A DNA stretch of 64,000 nucleotides from Tridacna crocea (GCA_943736015.1 OX031058.1:13789001-13853000); one strand, 5' to 3'. Positions 32,857 to 44,691 are shown, numbered from the stretch's first letter. Program-made: numbers and translations. Notes: generated by a model not told the origin, from the letters alone.

Positions 32857-33367
32857 AATATCGTTTGATTATTTCATTTAAATTAAATGATATAAAGTGA
32901 CTGAGACTATTTTCAAAGAAGCGGGAGGACTAGACCAACGTTATCTGTAAAATGCACCCATGGTATCAGACAGTGGGACAATACTTTAAAACTTTCGCAG
33001 CCCAGTTGGAAGAATTAATGTATTCTATTTGTATAGGTCTCAAGAACATGTATTTTTAAAATGTTGTCACTAAAAGATATCCAAATGACAAATTCCAGTA
33101 AAAGAGTTCACATGGCCTCGATTGTGTCTCCCTGTCTTTCTGAAAAAAAAAAAAACATAATTGATGTTTGATTCCATGGGGAAGTTGGCAAGTGAATACT
33201 TAAACATCGATTGACTTTGTATCTATTACGATCATTTCGTTTCATTGAATTCAATTTGTAATTGTTGAATTCAATTTGTAATTCAATCGTTTTAAATGTT
33301 TCCTTATATAAACTGTTTACTCTTTCAAGTTTGTATAGTGTCAAAATAATCAAACTCTCACATCAAT
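32857..33367. other. No gene recognised
   Basis: Nothing supported except a tandem pair of GTTGAATTCAATTTGTAATT-like words near 33243-33285. Confidence 0.45.
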
Positions 33368-33596
33368 TTAACCCTTTCCCAAACAATCCCTGGTTTTTAC
33401 GGTTCAGGAATCAAAGCCTTTTGGAAACAATGTAGGAAAAGGAGAAAATGCTGGTAACCAGCATTTTCTCCTTTTCCCACAATATTTTCTACCATACAAT
33501 ATAGAAACCCAATCTTTTTAGCGACTGTTAATTTGTCATTTGCAAAATGCTTTCAATTTGGTCTGGTCCAAAATTTGCTGTTTGGCAAAGGGTTAA
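33368..33596 (+). mobile_element. TTAA-hairpin element, group A, copy 15
   Basis: Complete 229 bp: TTAACCCTTTCCCAAACAA to GTTTGGCAAAGGGTTAA. Palindrome 33424-33489, arms slightly diverged (GGAAACAATGTAGG and CCCACAATATTTTC). Confidence 0.93.
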
Positions 33597-33925
33597 GCGC
33601 ACCATGTCACTGTTCGATATAGAACTCTGTTTAATGTTCCTATTGTCATTTCCGAGTACGCCATTAAAAGTAAAGATCTACGTTGCCTATTTGTTTATTC
33701 ATTGTTTAAAGTGAGGTGTCTTATACCTGAGAAAGTAATACTAGATCAGGTACATAAGCCAAGGATAATTGTATATTTATATACAGTTATCCTTATTGTA
33801 GAAACATGTAAACCTAGGATTAAAGAACATGTGGCAAAATTGTAAATTAACTCGTACAATGCATTTTTGGAAACAAGGAGCAATTGCCAGTTGCAAGCAG
33901 AATTTTTAGAAATATTTGGCTTGTA

Positions 33926-34167
33926 ACAAAGGGCAGTTGGACATTTGCGTAGAGTGTCGTCTCGGATCAGCCTGCGCAGTCCACACAGGTTAATCCGAGA
34001 CTGCACTTTACGACTACATTAGATTTTGTGCTACAATACACTTTTGCACAATAGAAAAATACATAAAAAGATAAGTGCCGTTTCGGATTAGCCCTGAATG
34101 GACTGCGCATGCTAATCCGATACGATACTACACGCAAATGACCGATTCCTCCTTTTCACGTGCTACA
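33926..34167. mobile_element. Double-hairpin MITE, copy 2
   Basis: Diverged copy with TTGGACATTTGCGTAGAGTG, GTCTCGGATCAGCCTGCGCA and a second hairpin TTTCGGATTAGCC...GCTAATCCGATACG. Outer ends are eroded. Confidence 0.8.
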
Positions 34168-34844
34168 GGACAATTATATACTCTATAAATAGGATCTATA
34201 TTGCAACCATTACATCCAAAGTTGTCAACTGTCGCAGCGTAAGGAAGTCGTACTTTTTCAGTGAGGCTAACAGAAAGGCGTCGTGGGGTCTGGTATGAAG
34301 TAGTGGGAGGAAAAACATTTCAAGACTTAGCTTTTGTGTAAACAAATGAAAAATAGCTTAAAAATTGTAGGGAAAGGGGGCAGAACAACTTCTATTTACT
34401 GGGTCCGATTATTCCTATGCTTCTCCCCCACCCCGTCCTCTCCTTTATCTATGATTCTCAAAACAATAGGACTGCGGTGTTTGGCACAGGTCACTCTGAA
34501 TATTAGATTTGATACTAGTATTCTGTTTGGACCAATTTACATTGATCTTTTCCAAGCGATTTACTCGTTATCAACTTTTGTGGGTTTACTTCATTTGGCT
34601 ATCAAATCTTATTATCACGGTTGTTACAAGTTGTCCTGGAATTAGAACAGCAATGGTCATGCGAAACATGCGATTTCTTATCAGTCTTCAAAGTTTGAAG
34701 CATTTGCAGCCAAAAAAATTGATATGCCTAAATTGATGAGATTTGTCTTTGGCGATGTAGAAAGCATTTATGGAAAAAACATAGTTCTTCTGTTCCAACA
34801 TTATTTTCAATGGTCTTCCATTTTCAGTGGTCTCCCGTAACACA
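34168..34844. other. No gene; decayed TTAA-hairpin remnants
   Basis: GAAGCATTTGCAGCCAAAAAAATTG near 34696 and GAAAGCATTTATGGAAAAAAC near 34760 resemble a minus-oriented group A copy, too diverged to delimit. No exon supported. Confidence 0.4.
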
Positions 34845-34917
34845 CACCCTCTTAATGTCATCATTTATTGATGACTCAAAGCCTTATTAGGCAGAAAGTC
34901 CCTTTTTTGGACAAAGA
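34845..34917 (-). mobile_element. SINE 3' fragment, inverted
   Basis: Complement of 32540-32612: CTCCCGTAACACACACCCTC, TCATTTATTGATGACTCAAA and AAAGTCC. A third trace of the same SINE within 2.5 kb. Confidence 0.65.
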
Positions 34918-34929
34918 AAACAAATTTCC

Positions 34930-35003
34930 ATTTTCGATTCATGTCTATGCAAATGCTTTCAATTTGGACAAGTCTGAAATTTTGTCTTTTGGTACAGAGT
35001 TAA
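34930..35003 (+). mobile_element. TTAA-hairpin right-end fragment
   Basis: ATGCAAATGCTTTCAATTTGG, CAAGTCTGAAATTTTGTC and TTTTGGTACAGAGTTAA are the right third of a group A element. The hairpin is missing. Confidence 0.7.
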
Positions 35004-38000
35004 TAAGTAACATGTAGCTCTAATATGGATTTCATATTCTGATGAGAGGATTTGCATCCATGAATAGATATTGGATAGTTAGACCTTGTGTCAGCTGTAA
35101 AACACGTTTTTCGATCTTTTACCTCCTATACTTTGACACACACTAGACTTGCCCATCATTTTGTAGGTACTTCTAATGTATTAGATTCTGTCGAAATGAC
35201 TTTAAATGTACTTCAGTCCTCACACGAACCATCGTTATTGAAACACTTCAAGTTCGACACATAAAGAAAAACCCGAAAATTTGAAATAAATAATTGACAT
35301 TGACAGCACGGTCTTTTTTGTTTCGATCAAGGAAGTTAACCGTGGAATCTGTTAAAGAATAAGAGTCTAACCAAAAACCAAATTGCTTCATATTTTCTCG
35401 TGACAAGCAAACTTGATCTATTTAAGAGACAAGAAACTTTTTTTTCACGCTTGCGTTTGCAGGCTAGAATCAAATTTAAACCAACACCACCAAAGAAAAA
35501 CGCTGTAGTGCTTGTGCCGGTAGTCTGCTAAAAGATCTGCCAAAGGAATTATTCAGATTATGCAACATTTTTATCAGAAGCAGAAAAACAAACCAATATG
35601 CAAATTAATTGAAACGTATTCGCCTTGTGACATTTTCTCACAGTAAAATATTCCAAAACACTTCCCAAGGGTTTGCAGAATTATATATTTCAGGTTTTCT
35701 GCAACTTTGGAGATGATATTGTATGCCCTCATTGATTGTTATCTTGAAACCCATAAAACGAAGGAAACCTGTTCAAAGAAAGCTGGAATGCGAGTTGCAA
35801 CAACTCCACAACTGCAAAAATAGTTGATCGTGATATCAGTTTGTAATTTAACTTCTAAAACAAATGTTAGACTTTTATTACTTTCAATTTTTACGGAGAT
35901 AATTTTCTTTAACTGAATCATCGAAAGTCTTTTGAATGTGTAGTCAGTAGAAAAAAAAAAGTTCTTCAAAACTTTGATAAAAGTTGCAAACTTAGAAAAG
36001 CTCCAATATTAATCGATAAAGCTTGAAATAAATATAACTATTTGGCTGTGAGAAATTGTATCAGCAAAAAGTGGTCTTAACTCGTCGGACTATCGATACA
36101 AAGTGTTATGGGGATAATCTTGATCTTCTTTGTTATATAATTCACACAGCCATGTAATCTGCAATCGGTCTAACCTTTTCAAAACGCGATGTAGCTGACA
36201 GAATAAACCAGGTGCATCTTTTGACATGGTTGGTTTCTCCTGTTCGTTATCTATTTTCACTCAAGAAGAAGTGAAAGATAAACGGCTAAGCCTGAAAACA
36301 TGCATTCTTTTAAATGCGTATAAAGAGCTAACTATTAGATTTCTTATCATTGGACTTTCGTTAAATTTCCACCAGACAGCGATAAACTTTACCAGATATT
36401 TTCTCCTTTATCCATGATGCGTCAGTACACATTAGCGATGGGACACCGACTGAATCTGCTTAATGGCCAAAATAAATTCTGTAAAGAAAGCAGACAAGTT
36501 CTATATGAATTACGTTAAGAATTTCGGATTTTCATTTGCACAAATAAAGACCAGAAATAATATAATTCTAAGCCATCAACGCTCTTTCTTGGTAGCTTGG
36601 GATAAATTCCTGCTTTTTCATATGATGTACAGAACGAGCTCAGATCCATATGATAAACTTGATTTCCTAGTGTACCTTAGTATTTGTTTTATAGTGCTTG
36701 TCTTAAGATTCAGACTGAAAGAAGCTGTTAAAGCCACTGCTTATTTATCCCTTGTTCTAACTGTTATGTTATTATGGTAATGTTGATTGGACTAACAAGG
36801 TTCTGTGTACATCTGTGAATCATTCAAGGAAAGTAGGGCTACAGTGGTTCAGTTCGCTCGTATCAAGAGCAATAAGAACCGTGGACATATAGTATGTATA
36901 GTTCGAAAAACATCTCAGTAGCAATAGATACTTGGAATTATCGTTTGTACAATATTCCGCCATTTCGTTGTGATATTTCATTGAAGAACTCGGTTCGGCA
37001 CGGATTATTACATGAAGCTTTTACTGTGGTGCTTAAACCTTCAAGATTTATCGAGTCACGTGACCGCATACGAGGTCACATTCTCTGACAAACACTTCAC
37101 TTTTATCTCTATATCGAGAGACAGAGTCTTTTAACTAGTGGGTATTGAAAGCATGTAGCCAGGGTACTGAAGCGTATCACAGAGGATAATAGGTCTTGTT
37201 GGAACAGAAGCCACATTGAGGCGACCAGCGCACCTACTATATCAATGTATTATTGGCATTTCCTTGTACTAGTATTGAGCTCAAACGTCATTTAAACACC
37301 TTGCTGTTTCCCCAACGCATCCGCTGCTTATCCAAGTTTGACAAAAATCTTCAAAAAAGGAAAAGTCACAGACTGGAAATAAAAAACAGACCAGGTATCA
37401 TGTAGTGTAGGTCTATACTTAAATCAATCTTCACGTCCGTGCACTCTGTTCTTTGTCTACTTTCTTTAATTTTGAAACAAAGAATATAAATTATTAAATC
37501 TTTGCTTGACAATAAAGTAGAAAGCCATGGTAAAGAGTACGAAGGGATTTTCCGTGGAGAATCAATCTAAACTAAATTACAAAAGCTTTGGAAATTCTTA
37601 CACAGATAAAAACCCAGTAAGGCTGGAGATTTAGGAGAAAATTGCCTTGAATCAGAGTCGCTTATGACAAACTGGTCGACACAAGTACTTTTGTTTTGAG
37701 ATGAAATTTTACTTATATCTTTCAAACAAATTGTGGATGTAGACTTCAAATCTTTTGGAATATTAGGATTTTAATCTTGTTATGTACTCGTTTTCTGAGA
37801 GATTCTACCTTGAACAAAATGAATTTCAATTAAATTATCTAATCTTCTTTTTCCAAAGGTTTGAGAAACTATATTCTTGTCCATTGGTCCATCACTGCAC
37901 ACTAAAAGCACTCTTGTGGTTATCAGCTTTTGGGGAGGAATCAAGTAGTAAATTAACGAGATAATTGGGTCCTATTATGATCGCAAGCGACAGACAAGAA

Positions 38001-38314
38001 TCAAATTATGTACTTTTATGGAGCTGAAGGGGTGAATTTTCAAAGCATTAAAGCAAGAGGAAAATACCGTTAACTGCGAAGATTATAATTTTTATATCAA
38101 GAAATGGCCAAGGTTGTTTTATGTAAACGAAAGGCTGCGATCGACATTTTATTCCCCCAAACTTTAACTGACTGTAACATGTATATTGTAAAATACAAAT
38201 GCGTTTATGTTTTCCATAGAATGTGCTAAGAACCTGTACTAGGAATCTTAATTCTCGACTCGCTAAGCTTAGATTATATACTATATGAAAGCTAGCGACA
38301 TGTGATAATTATAG
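35004..38314. other. No gene recognised
   Basis: The longest repeat-poor stretch. A 105-residue frame (36463-36780, plus) starts with ATG and has hydrophobic segments, but its composition is that of AT-rich DNA. I see no domain or splice signals, so it is not called. Confidence 0.4.
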
Positions 38315-38590
38315 TTCTGGGAAAATTGCCTTACATAGTTGGATTTACGACTCTTGTAGCAACCGCAGAGGAACAATGTAACAATGGGCTTGGTGTCTCT
38401 CCTACTCTTTTGTTCTGAGAAAATTGCCTTATGTAGTTAGATTTACGGTCCTCATGCCACGCGCAGAGAAACAAGGTAACAATCGGCTTCGTGCCTCTAT
38501 CATTCCTTTGTTCAGAGAAAATTGCATTACAAAGTTAGATTTACGGATCTTGTGTCACGCGCAAAGAAGCCAAGTTTCGCGTCTCTGAAG
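38315..38590 (+). repeat. Three-unit tandem repeat, ~95-100 bp
   Basis: Units marked by TTCTGNGAAAATTGCCTTA, TAGTTAGATTTACGG, CGCAGAGNAACAANGTAACAA and GGCTTCGTGCCTCT, at about 38315, 38412 and 38510. The last is truncated. No known family. Confidence 0.8.
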
Positions 38591-38715
38591 TGTAATTGTC
38601 CTGACTGTTCTGTTACAAAACTTCATTGCATACGTACATGTGGGTTTTGTGATGTTTTGCACTATTGAGAGGGTTTCATTGACCCTTTACTCAATGAACT
38701 CGTCTTTTTTACGAA

Positions 38716-39005
38716 CCGAGCAAGGGTAGCACAGCCGGTAGCGCACTGGACTTGAGAACAGGTCGCTGGTTCGATCCTCGGCTCGGCAAATTTCTTTCCG
38801 AAGATTTATGATAGTCATTACGACAGTATTCGTTCTTCTCTCACCGCTAACCATTGTCTCGAGAGCAATCAGTGGTTTGGGAGGAAATTTGTGCTGAGTA
38901 ATGGTAAAAGAAAATCTAGGAAGGAAAGCATGTATAGGTTCTCCGGCCGTCGCGATATAAGTGAAATAATGTTGTAAAGGTTGTTAAACACCAACCAATC
39001 AATCT
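38716..39005 (+). mobile_element. tRNA-derived SINE, copy 3 (different family)
   Basis: The head folds like a tRNA: CCGAGC pairs with GCTCGG, the A box is TAGCACAGCCGGTAGCGC and the B box GGTTCGATCCT. A ~200 bp body follows, ending CGCGATATAAGTGAAATAATG, GTTAAACACC and an AATC-rich tail. That tail is typical of molluscan SINEs. Not a functional tRNA gene, because the body is continuous with the head. Confidence 0.85.
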
Positions 39006-39121
39006 CGCGAACCTGAGGATACTGACATTGAAAACATTGCTTTGAGTGATTAAATGCTGATAGCCAACAGTTCCTTTTCCCCAGGGCTTGTAATGTACAA
39101 ATTAACCAATTTCGTACAGTC

Positions 39122-39353
39122 TTAACTCTTTACCAAACAATCCCTGGTTTTTTACGACCCTGATATAGAAGCCTTTTGAAAACATTGCAGGAAAAGAAGA
39201 AAATGCTGGTAACCAGCATTTTCTCTCCTTTACCCGCAATGTTTTCTACCCTGCTGGAAACAACTTTTAATTTTTGACGTGCATTCATTTTGTCGTCTGC
39301 AAGTGCTTTCAATTAGTACCAGTCTAAAATTTTGTCGTTTGGTAAAGAGTTAA
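39122..39353 (+). mobile_element. TTAA-hairpin element, group A, copy 16
   Basis: Complete: TTAACTCTTTACCAAACAA to GTTTGGTAAAGAGTTAA, with perfectly matched termini of a third type. Palindrome 39178-39246 has matched ATTGCAGG and CCCGCAAT changes with an extra TC in the second arm. Confidence 0.93.
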
Positions 39354-40014
39354 ATTATAGCTATCCCGCGTTGGTTTCTCTGTAGACTGCTGGATGCTCA
39401 ACTCTTTTTCTTCTTTCAGTGCTCTTTGTGGGCTATCTTATTCTGATTGGTTTAGCGAGCTATATCTGTAGTGTTAGTTTGTCGACAAACGCTATACTGA
39501 CATTATTTTGAATATAATGACTGCCTAATAGTGTGGTTACAATGTAAAACCTGCTTTTGACGGATCATTTCGCGGTTTTGGTTCGGCTTATGTTCAACGC
39601 AACCCAGAACAGTGTAATAGTCAAAACGTAATGGCAGTACCTTCACAAGAGCAAGGAAAAATGTTAGACCTAGGCCCCAAGCATTTCTTTCGCTATTAGC
39701 CTTTTAGTCGCAGACCATGTCAAGCATGGTCTTGTCATACCTTTTTGGGACTGGAGAATCCCATATAGCTTCCTGCAAAGAAGATTTAAGACGAGACTTA
39801 GGAAAAGACAAGACTGGTGATGATCAAAAGTAAAACTTATTCTCTTGCAGACAAATTTAATGTAAAAGTCCTTCAGCAGATCAGGTTTTTAGAACATTAT
39901 GGCAGAAACTAATTGTGACTAGTGCTGTAGCTTGAAGCTTTTTCTTTGTTTTTACTTTACAAGACACGCTTGTTCGTTATTAGAGGAAACGAATTATAGA
40001 GAATGGATGTTTCG
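39354..40014. other. No gene recognised
   Basis: Nothing supported. Confidence 0.45.
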
Positions 40015-40133
40015 CTGAAAGATCGAAATTTATCTCATGGAGTGAAAAACAGCTGTAATATTTTCAGATTTTGTGCTGCCACGGGTGGAAACATAACCTA
40101 TGATGTTCATGAGGTGATATAATCGATCTTTGA
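40015..40133. repeat. GGTGAAAGATC hairpin element, copy 3
   Basis: GCTGAAAGATCGAAATTTATCTC at one side and TTCATGAGGTGATATAATCGATC at the other. The inner stem is decayed. Confidence 0.6.
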
Positions 40134-40384
40134 CAAAAAACAAATATTTATTTTAATTTGTTTCGTGGTTCTAACCTCTTCTTGTTGGGACTTTCATGCA
40201 AGTCCCGTACATTTGTCTTCCACAACTCTCTTTGCTGTACCTCCCCTTCTCCCACATGAATAACAACACATTATACAATATTAGTAAAGCGCAAGCATTG
40301 CAGGGTAAATGCACATAAATAAAGTCTTACTTTCTACCGATTGCATGGCGCACACTGTTAATCCAGGTAAAAAATTGGCGGGAA

Positions 40385-40567
40385 CTACAGTTATACTGCA
40401 AAGAAAGTTCTTGCGATCTGATTGGATAACTTGTTCACGGCTGTAGTGAATCTTGTTGCCCCCGGGTTTTAACTTGTTCACGACTGTTAATGTCACCTTC
40501 GGCTGGGGCGACATGATTCACCAGTAGTGAACAAGTTTCCAAGTTCCCTGCTCACTGACCGTACAAT
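40385..40567. repeat. Foldback hairpin with deletion, copy 3
   Basis: Starts TATACTGCAAAGAAAGTTCT like the next element, jumps directly to the hairpin (AACTTGTTCACGGCTGTAGTG), and ends ACTGACCGTACAATTA. An internally deleted relative of 40573-41067; the hairpin part is about 40428-40567. Confidence 0.75.
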
Positions 40568-40572
40568 TAAGA

Positions 40573-41067
40573 TAATTATACTGCAAAGAAATTTCTCGTG
40601 ATCTGATTGGTTAACATGCCGGAAACATATATATCATGATCCCTGGCAAAGCCACGTAAAGACAGTTTCCCTTTTGACTGCCCAGTAAACATCAATAGAC
40701 GTGCAACACAATATCCAAAATGGCGGCGTCAATCAATCACCAGACTGTACATTAATGCACCAAACTACACGTTTTAGTGACGTCAGTTTCCAGTGACATC
40801 AGTTTTCGTTGAATTGGGGCACTTCTATTTCGTAAGCAAACTCGATTTGTGAAATTATAATACAGGAAAATTTCGCTTAACGCGCTTTGAAAGGGTAAAA
40901 TTTTGCAGTGTGATAAGTTCGTTGTACAGTCAGGTGGCAGGGGACTTGGAAACTTGTTCACGACAGTGTCGAATCATGATGCCACCTTGCCTTTGGCTCG
41001 GGTCGACATGATTCACCACAGCCGTGAACAAGTTTCCGAGTCCCCTGACACCTGACCGTACAACTAA
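40573..41067 (-). mobile_element. CTGCAAAGAAATTTCTCG element, uninterrupted copy
   Basis: About 495 bp, from TTATACTGCAAAGAAATTTC through TCCAAAATGGCGGCGTC, GTGACGTCAGTTTCCAGTG and GAATTGGGGCACTTC to the terminal hairpin 40918-41067. This is the reference for the split copy at 11706-12590. Non-coding. It follows directly after a deleted relative. Confidence 0.82.
40918..41067. repeat. ~150 bp foldback hairpin, copy 4
   Basis: Best-preserved hairpin: TTCGTTGTACAGTCAGGTGGC pairs with the complement ending GACCGTACAACTAA, and CTTGGAAACTTGTTCACG with CGTGAACAAGTTTCCGAG. The tip is CCTTTGGCTCGG. Confidence 0.9.
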
Positions 41068-41449
41068 TAAAGTTTCTGCCCTCAAATGAGTACTTACGGA
41101 AACAATTACCGTAAACTTCACTGATCATCCTAACATTTTATCATACCGAATGCAAATTGAATTGTATGAGCTTTCTACCTTGATTGATTATTGTATAAAG
41201 TTTTGCATTCATCAAATATTTATCAACCACAAATGCATTTTATCTCATCTTTCTTAAAAGGCATTCATTCCAGCGATGTCAATTCAATGCTTTTTAACAT
41301 TTTGATAGCCCATTAAAATCAGAGCCCATTATGCCAAATTCTTATAGTCGACTAGCTCAGAATCTGTCGAGATTGAATAAGAAATACTACAGAAGAAAAG
41401 AGTGTGGAAAAAAGATCAGAACAGACAATAATGTCGTCGTTGTCATGCG

Positions 41450-41568
41450 TTTTAACTCTTACACTGCCAAGTGCGACTTACTGACCTTTTACGAAAAATG
41501 TAGATCAAGATCAAACTGCACAGAATGTGCAGTCTGATCTTGGATCTACACTGTCGGATAAAGAAATA
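41450..41568. repeat. GCTGCTAAGTGCGACTTA hairpin element, copy 3
   Basis: TTAACTCTTACACTGCCAAG, then the stem GTAGATCAAGATCAAACTGCA / TGCAGTCTGATCTTGGATCTAC. The hairpin of this family is clearest here. Confidence 0.78.
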
Positions 41569-41810
41569 TCATTCCCAAATCATATATTTAAAATAGAAAT
41601 ATCTTGTTGGTTTTAACTATTGAATTGAAACATTGTCAATTTAGTTATTCAACATGGTAAGGATTAACCTGTAGATCAATAATCCATAGCCTCCGGTATT
41701 AATATTGTCGACCATCACAAAAAGCATGAGCCATGCTGTGGCAAAAGGAGGCTTGATGCATTTTCCTAATGCAACATACCAAGCAAGCCGACACATCGTC
41801 TATTTCCTTT

Positions 41811-41861
41811 AAAAACCTCGTAACTACAGCTTGAAACAAGCTGTAGTTACAAGTTTTTTGA
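41811..41861. repeat. Perfect short-loop hairpin
   Basis: GTAACTACAGCTTG and CAAGCTGTAGTTAC are exact inverted copies with a 3 base loop (41820-41850), extended by AAAAACCTC and AAGTTTTTT. Confidence 0.8.
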
Positions 41862-42121
41862 AGCAGACCGACGATATAATCATATATCCATAGAGTCCAT
41901 TTTGTGCAACAGCCGGCTGAATAATTTGGTAAACTGTTCCTTGTGCACGCCGTTTACTGAAACGGAGAGTAAGGACTTAGATCAGACTGTGCTCACGCGC
42001 GGGTCGACTGCCGTATGCATTTTTTTAGCAAAATATTCTCAAAGGGCAAGGAAAATGATATCGAAATGAACAGTTTCACGGACAAGGACAAACTGTACGT
42101 ACTCATTATCTATTCTTAAGG

Positions 42122-42476
42122 TAGTTGTCCCGTAACACTTCTAGCGCAAGATGGAATAAATTTTATTGATTGTTAATAAATACGGATTTATACAGAGACT
42201 TTTGCCATTTTTAACCGACCAGAAAAATTCTTTAATTTCTATCTTGAAATTATTAGTTAATACTTTTGTCAGTTTCCTAAAAAGGCAGGTAATTATTACC
42301 TCCTTTGTAATGAGAATATAGTGGTTTTAGATTCATAAATGATAGTTCTAAGAAGGAAAAAAAAAAAGGAAAAAGTGGCTCGGTGAAAGCAGTACAATAA
42401 AACTCATTTTTAATCATAGCAAATTTTGTAGGATAATATTATAGTGGAAATGGTTGTTTTCTACTACAGGTCAACT
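42122..42476 (-). mobile_element. TAGTAGACCC element, copy 1
   Basis: Inverted, diverged match over about 350 bp to 52603-52956 (shared words include AATACGGATTTATACAG, TAACCGACCAGAAA, AGTGGTTTTAGATT and GGATAATATTAT). Ends here are mutated (TAGTTGTCCCGTAA, CTACTACAGGTCAACT). Non-coding. Confidence 0.78.
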
Positions 42477-42560
42477 CGGTTAATAGCATTCTTAGGCTTA
42501 TCCATAATTTGGAAATTATGCAATTTCTGATTGGCTTAACCATTTGGTACGGGCCCGTAT
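42475..42560. repeat. GGGCCCGTATTCACC MITE, diverged piece
   Basis: AATTTCTGATTGGCTTAACCA, TTTGGTACGGGCCCGTAT; only a core and one end remain. Confidence 0.45.
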
Positions 42561-42586
42561 ATTGGTAATATCACACCCGTTTTGGT

Positions 42587-42814
42587 TTAACCCACTACCA
42601 CACAATCCCTACTTTTGATGCCCCTGAGAAAGAAGCCTTTTGAAAACACTGTAGGAAAAGGAGAAAATGCTGGTAACCAGCATTTTCTCCTTTTCCCACA
42701 GTGTTTTCTACCCTCCCCAGAACCAATTTCAATTTTTCAGTCACCTTTTTTTGTCGTCTGCAAATGCTTTCAATTTGAACCAGTCTAAAATTTTGTCGTG
42801 TGGTAATGAGTTAA
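42587..42814 (+). mobile_element. TTAA-hairpin element, group A, copy 17 (reference copy)
   Basis: TTAACCCACTACCACACAA on the left and GTGTGGTAATGAGTTAA on the right; 228 bp. Palindrome 42642-42708: GAAAACACTGTAGGAAAAGG, GAGAAAATGCTGG, then the near-exact complement. To the right lies TTGTCGTCTGCAAATGCTTTC, the conserved body of group A. TTAA ends and a CCC/CCT start fit piggyBac-superfamily MITEs. No coding capacity. Confidence 0.95.
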
Positions 42815-42980
42815 GAATAAATTCTAGTATCTGATAGAGTGGTTACTAGATCAGAAAGTAGTGTATGTGGAGCCTGATTCTGATCTGAACTATCCTCGAA
42901 GCCAACAGAAGTCGTTCGTGGTGTCCTCATATGAGGAATTTGCAGCAGGTGACTTACCTGGAATATACTTGTTCAATAAA

Positions 42981-43292
42981 GGGTCCTGCGTGGCTCAGTG
43001 GTAAAGTGTGGGACTTCCAATCTGGATGTCCCGGATTCAAACCTCAATTTCAGCACTGGGCTTTTCGTGGGAGTTTCCTCGGGCAAGACACATTAGAGCC
43101 CTAGCCTAGAAATGTTGAATATTGGGAATGTCTTCGTGCAAGACACTTCACAGTCCTAGTCTAAGGTAGACTGTTACTTTGACATACAGAAAATCTACTA
43201 ACAGCGTTAGTAACGTTGCTACCAAAATCAGCTTGCACCGACTGATTTCGGTGGATACTCTTTTGCCGATATATTAAACCCCCTTTTCACAG
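42981..43292 (+). mobile_element. tRNA-derived SINE, copy 4 (third type)
   Basis: A box TGGCTCAGTGGTAAAG and B box GGATTCAAACC in tRNA spacing, then GGGCAAGACAC twice, CTAGTCTAAGGTAGACTG and a 3' body GCCGATATATTAAACCCC. Typical of bivalve SINEs. Confidence 0.8.
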
Positions 43293-43359
43293 AGCATGAC
43301 TCATTTCCAAATATGGAAGTGTGTAGATTCAGAAACAGAATGCAATTTATTTTCAGTCA

Positions 43360-43558
43360 GGGCCCGTATTCACCAGCCTTTCTGAAGAATACTCTTTTTT
43401 CTAATTCTCAAGAAATTTCTACAATTGAAAATAACACAACTTCTGATTGGCTAAACCAAATGGTTTAGCCAATCAGAAGTTCTGTTACTTTCAAATTCAG
43501 AAAACTTTGGTGATGAAGACTAAAAATATTCTTAAAAATGGTTGGCGAGTACGGGCCG
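43360..43558. mobile_element. GGGCCCGTATTCACC MITE, copy 2
   Basis: Ends GGGCCCGTATTCACCAGCC and GGTTGGCGAGTACGGGCC; centre TTCTGATTGGCTAAACCA / TGGTTTAGCCAATCAGAA. Confidence 0.87.
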
Positions 43559-44105
43559 TGTTCTACAAAGTCTGCAACGTGTGAAATTTTAATGGAGAAA
43601 GCATGTGTAACTGTCACACAAAAACTTCAAAGAAATTCTGGCGCTGGTTTCATTCACGAGGGAAATAAGGCAGAGAATTAGATGTCATTTGCATTCTTTT
43701 CAACAATTTACATTGTAATAGCCTGCGGTACTCTCGTTTACATCGTCGTTGAAACTTCATCAGTTTTCCTGTCTTTACCCGAAGAACTGGGAGTTGAAAA
43801 AAAAAGAAAACAAATTGTATATTCAAGAACGTATATAACCATTATATAGAATTTGTTGCTTCAGGCGGTGAATAGGTCGAAAATATACGGAAATAGTTCC
43901 TTAAAAAAAGAAGCCTGATTCATTAAAGTAAATAACTGATCTGCTCGGGAAAACCATGATACCGAGTATGCTGGCATGAGACGAACGATTTTCTGCGTGT
44001 CGAAGGACCACTCCGTCTTCAGATTTAGTCAGTCCTTACTCCCTAATCACAAAAAGGTTTTATGGATTCCTTATAATATGATTGCTTGCTTGCTATAAAG
44101 CATCA
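43559..44105. other. No gene recognised
   Basis: Nothing supported. Confidence 0.45.
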
Positions 44106-44334
44106 TTAACCCATTACCACACAATCTCTACTTTTGAGGCCCCTGAGAAAGACGCCTTTTGAAAACACTGTAGAAAAAGGAGAAAATGCTGGTAACCAGC
44201 ATTTTCTCCTTTTCGCACAGTGTTTTCTACCCCTCCCAGAACAGATTTCAATTTTTCAGTCACCTTTATTTTGTTGTCTGCAAATGCTTTCAATCTGAAC
44301 CAGTCTAAAATTTTGTCGTGTGGTAAACAGTTAA
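44106..44334 (+). mobile_element. TTAA-hairpin element, group A, copy 18
   Basis: Complete 229 bp: TTAACCCATTACCACACAA to GTGTGGTAAACAGTTAA. Palindrome 44161-44227, ACACTGT/ACAGTGT type. Confidence 0.94.
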
Positions 44335-44464
44335 AGCAGATTCCTTAAGCCCCCTTTAGTCAGACCATGGCTCAGAGTGAAGATATTGAATAATGTCCTT
44401 TCGAAGATCTTTAGACTACCCTTGTTTTGATATGAAAGCTGATACTCGTAGACGACAGATTTCC

Positions 44465-44691
44465 TTAACCGTTTACTAGACACAAAATTTTAGACTTGTC
44501 CAGATCGAAAGCATTTGAAGACGACAAAATAAAATGACTGAAAATTTGAAATATGTTTTGTGAAGGGTAGAAAACATTGTGGGAAAAGGAGAAAATGCTG
44601 GTTACCAGCATCATCTCCTTTACCCACAATGTTTTCTAAAGGCTTCTTTCTCAGGGGGGTCAAAAGTAGGGATTGTGTGGTAATCGGTTAA
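44465..44691 (-). mobile_element. TTAA-hairpin element, group A, copy 19
   Basis: TTAACCGTTTACTAGACAC to GTGTGGTAATCGGTTAA. Palindrome 44570-44636 with two second-arm changes (GCATCATCTCC, TTTACCC). Its right TTAA is also the left TTAA of the next copy. Confidence 0.93.

Noticed and set aside
36463..36780. 105-residue ATG-started frame with hydrophobic stretches
   Set aside because: AT-rich composition explains the residues; no domain, splice or repeat support.
38716..38790. tRNA gene
   Set aside because: The tRNA-like fold is continuous with a SINE body and tail; taken as a SINE head.
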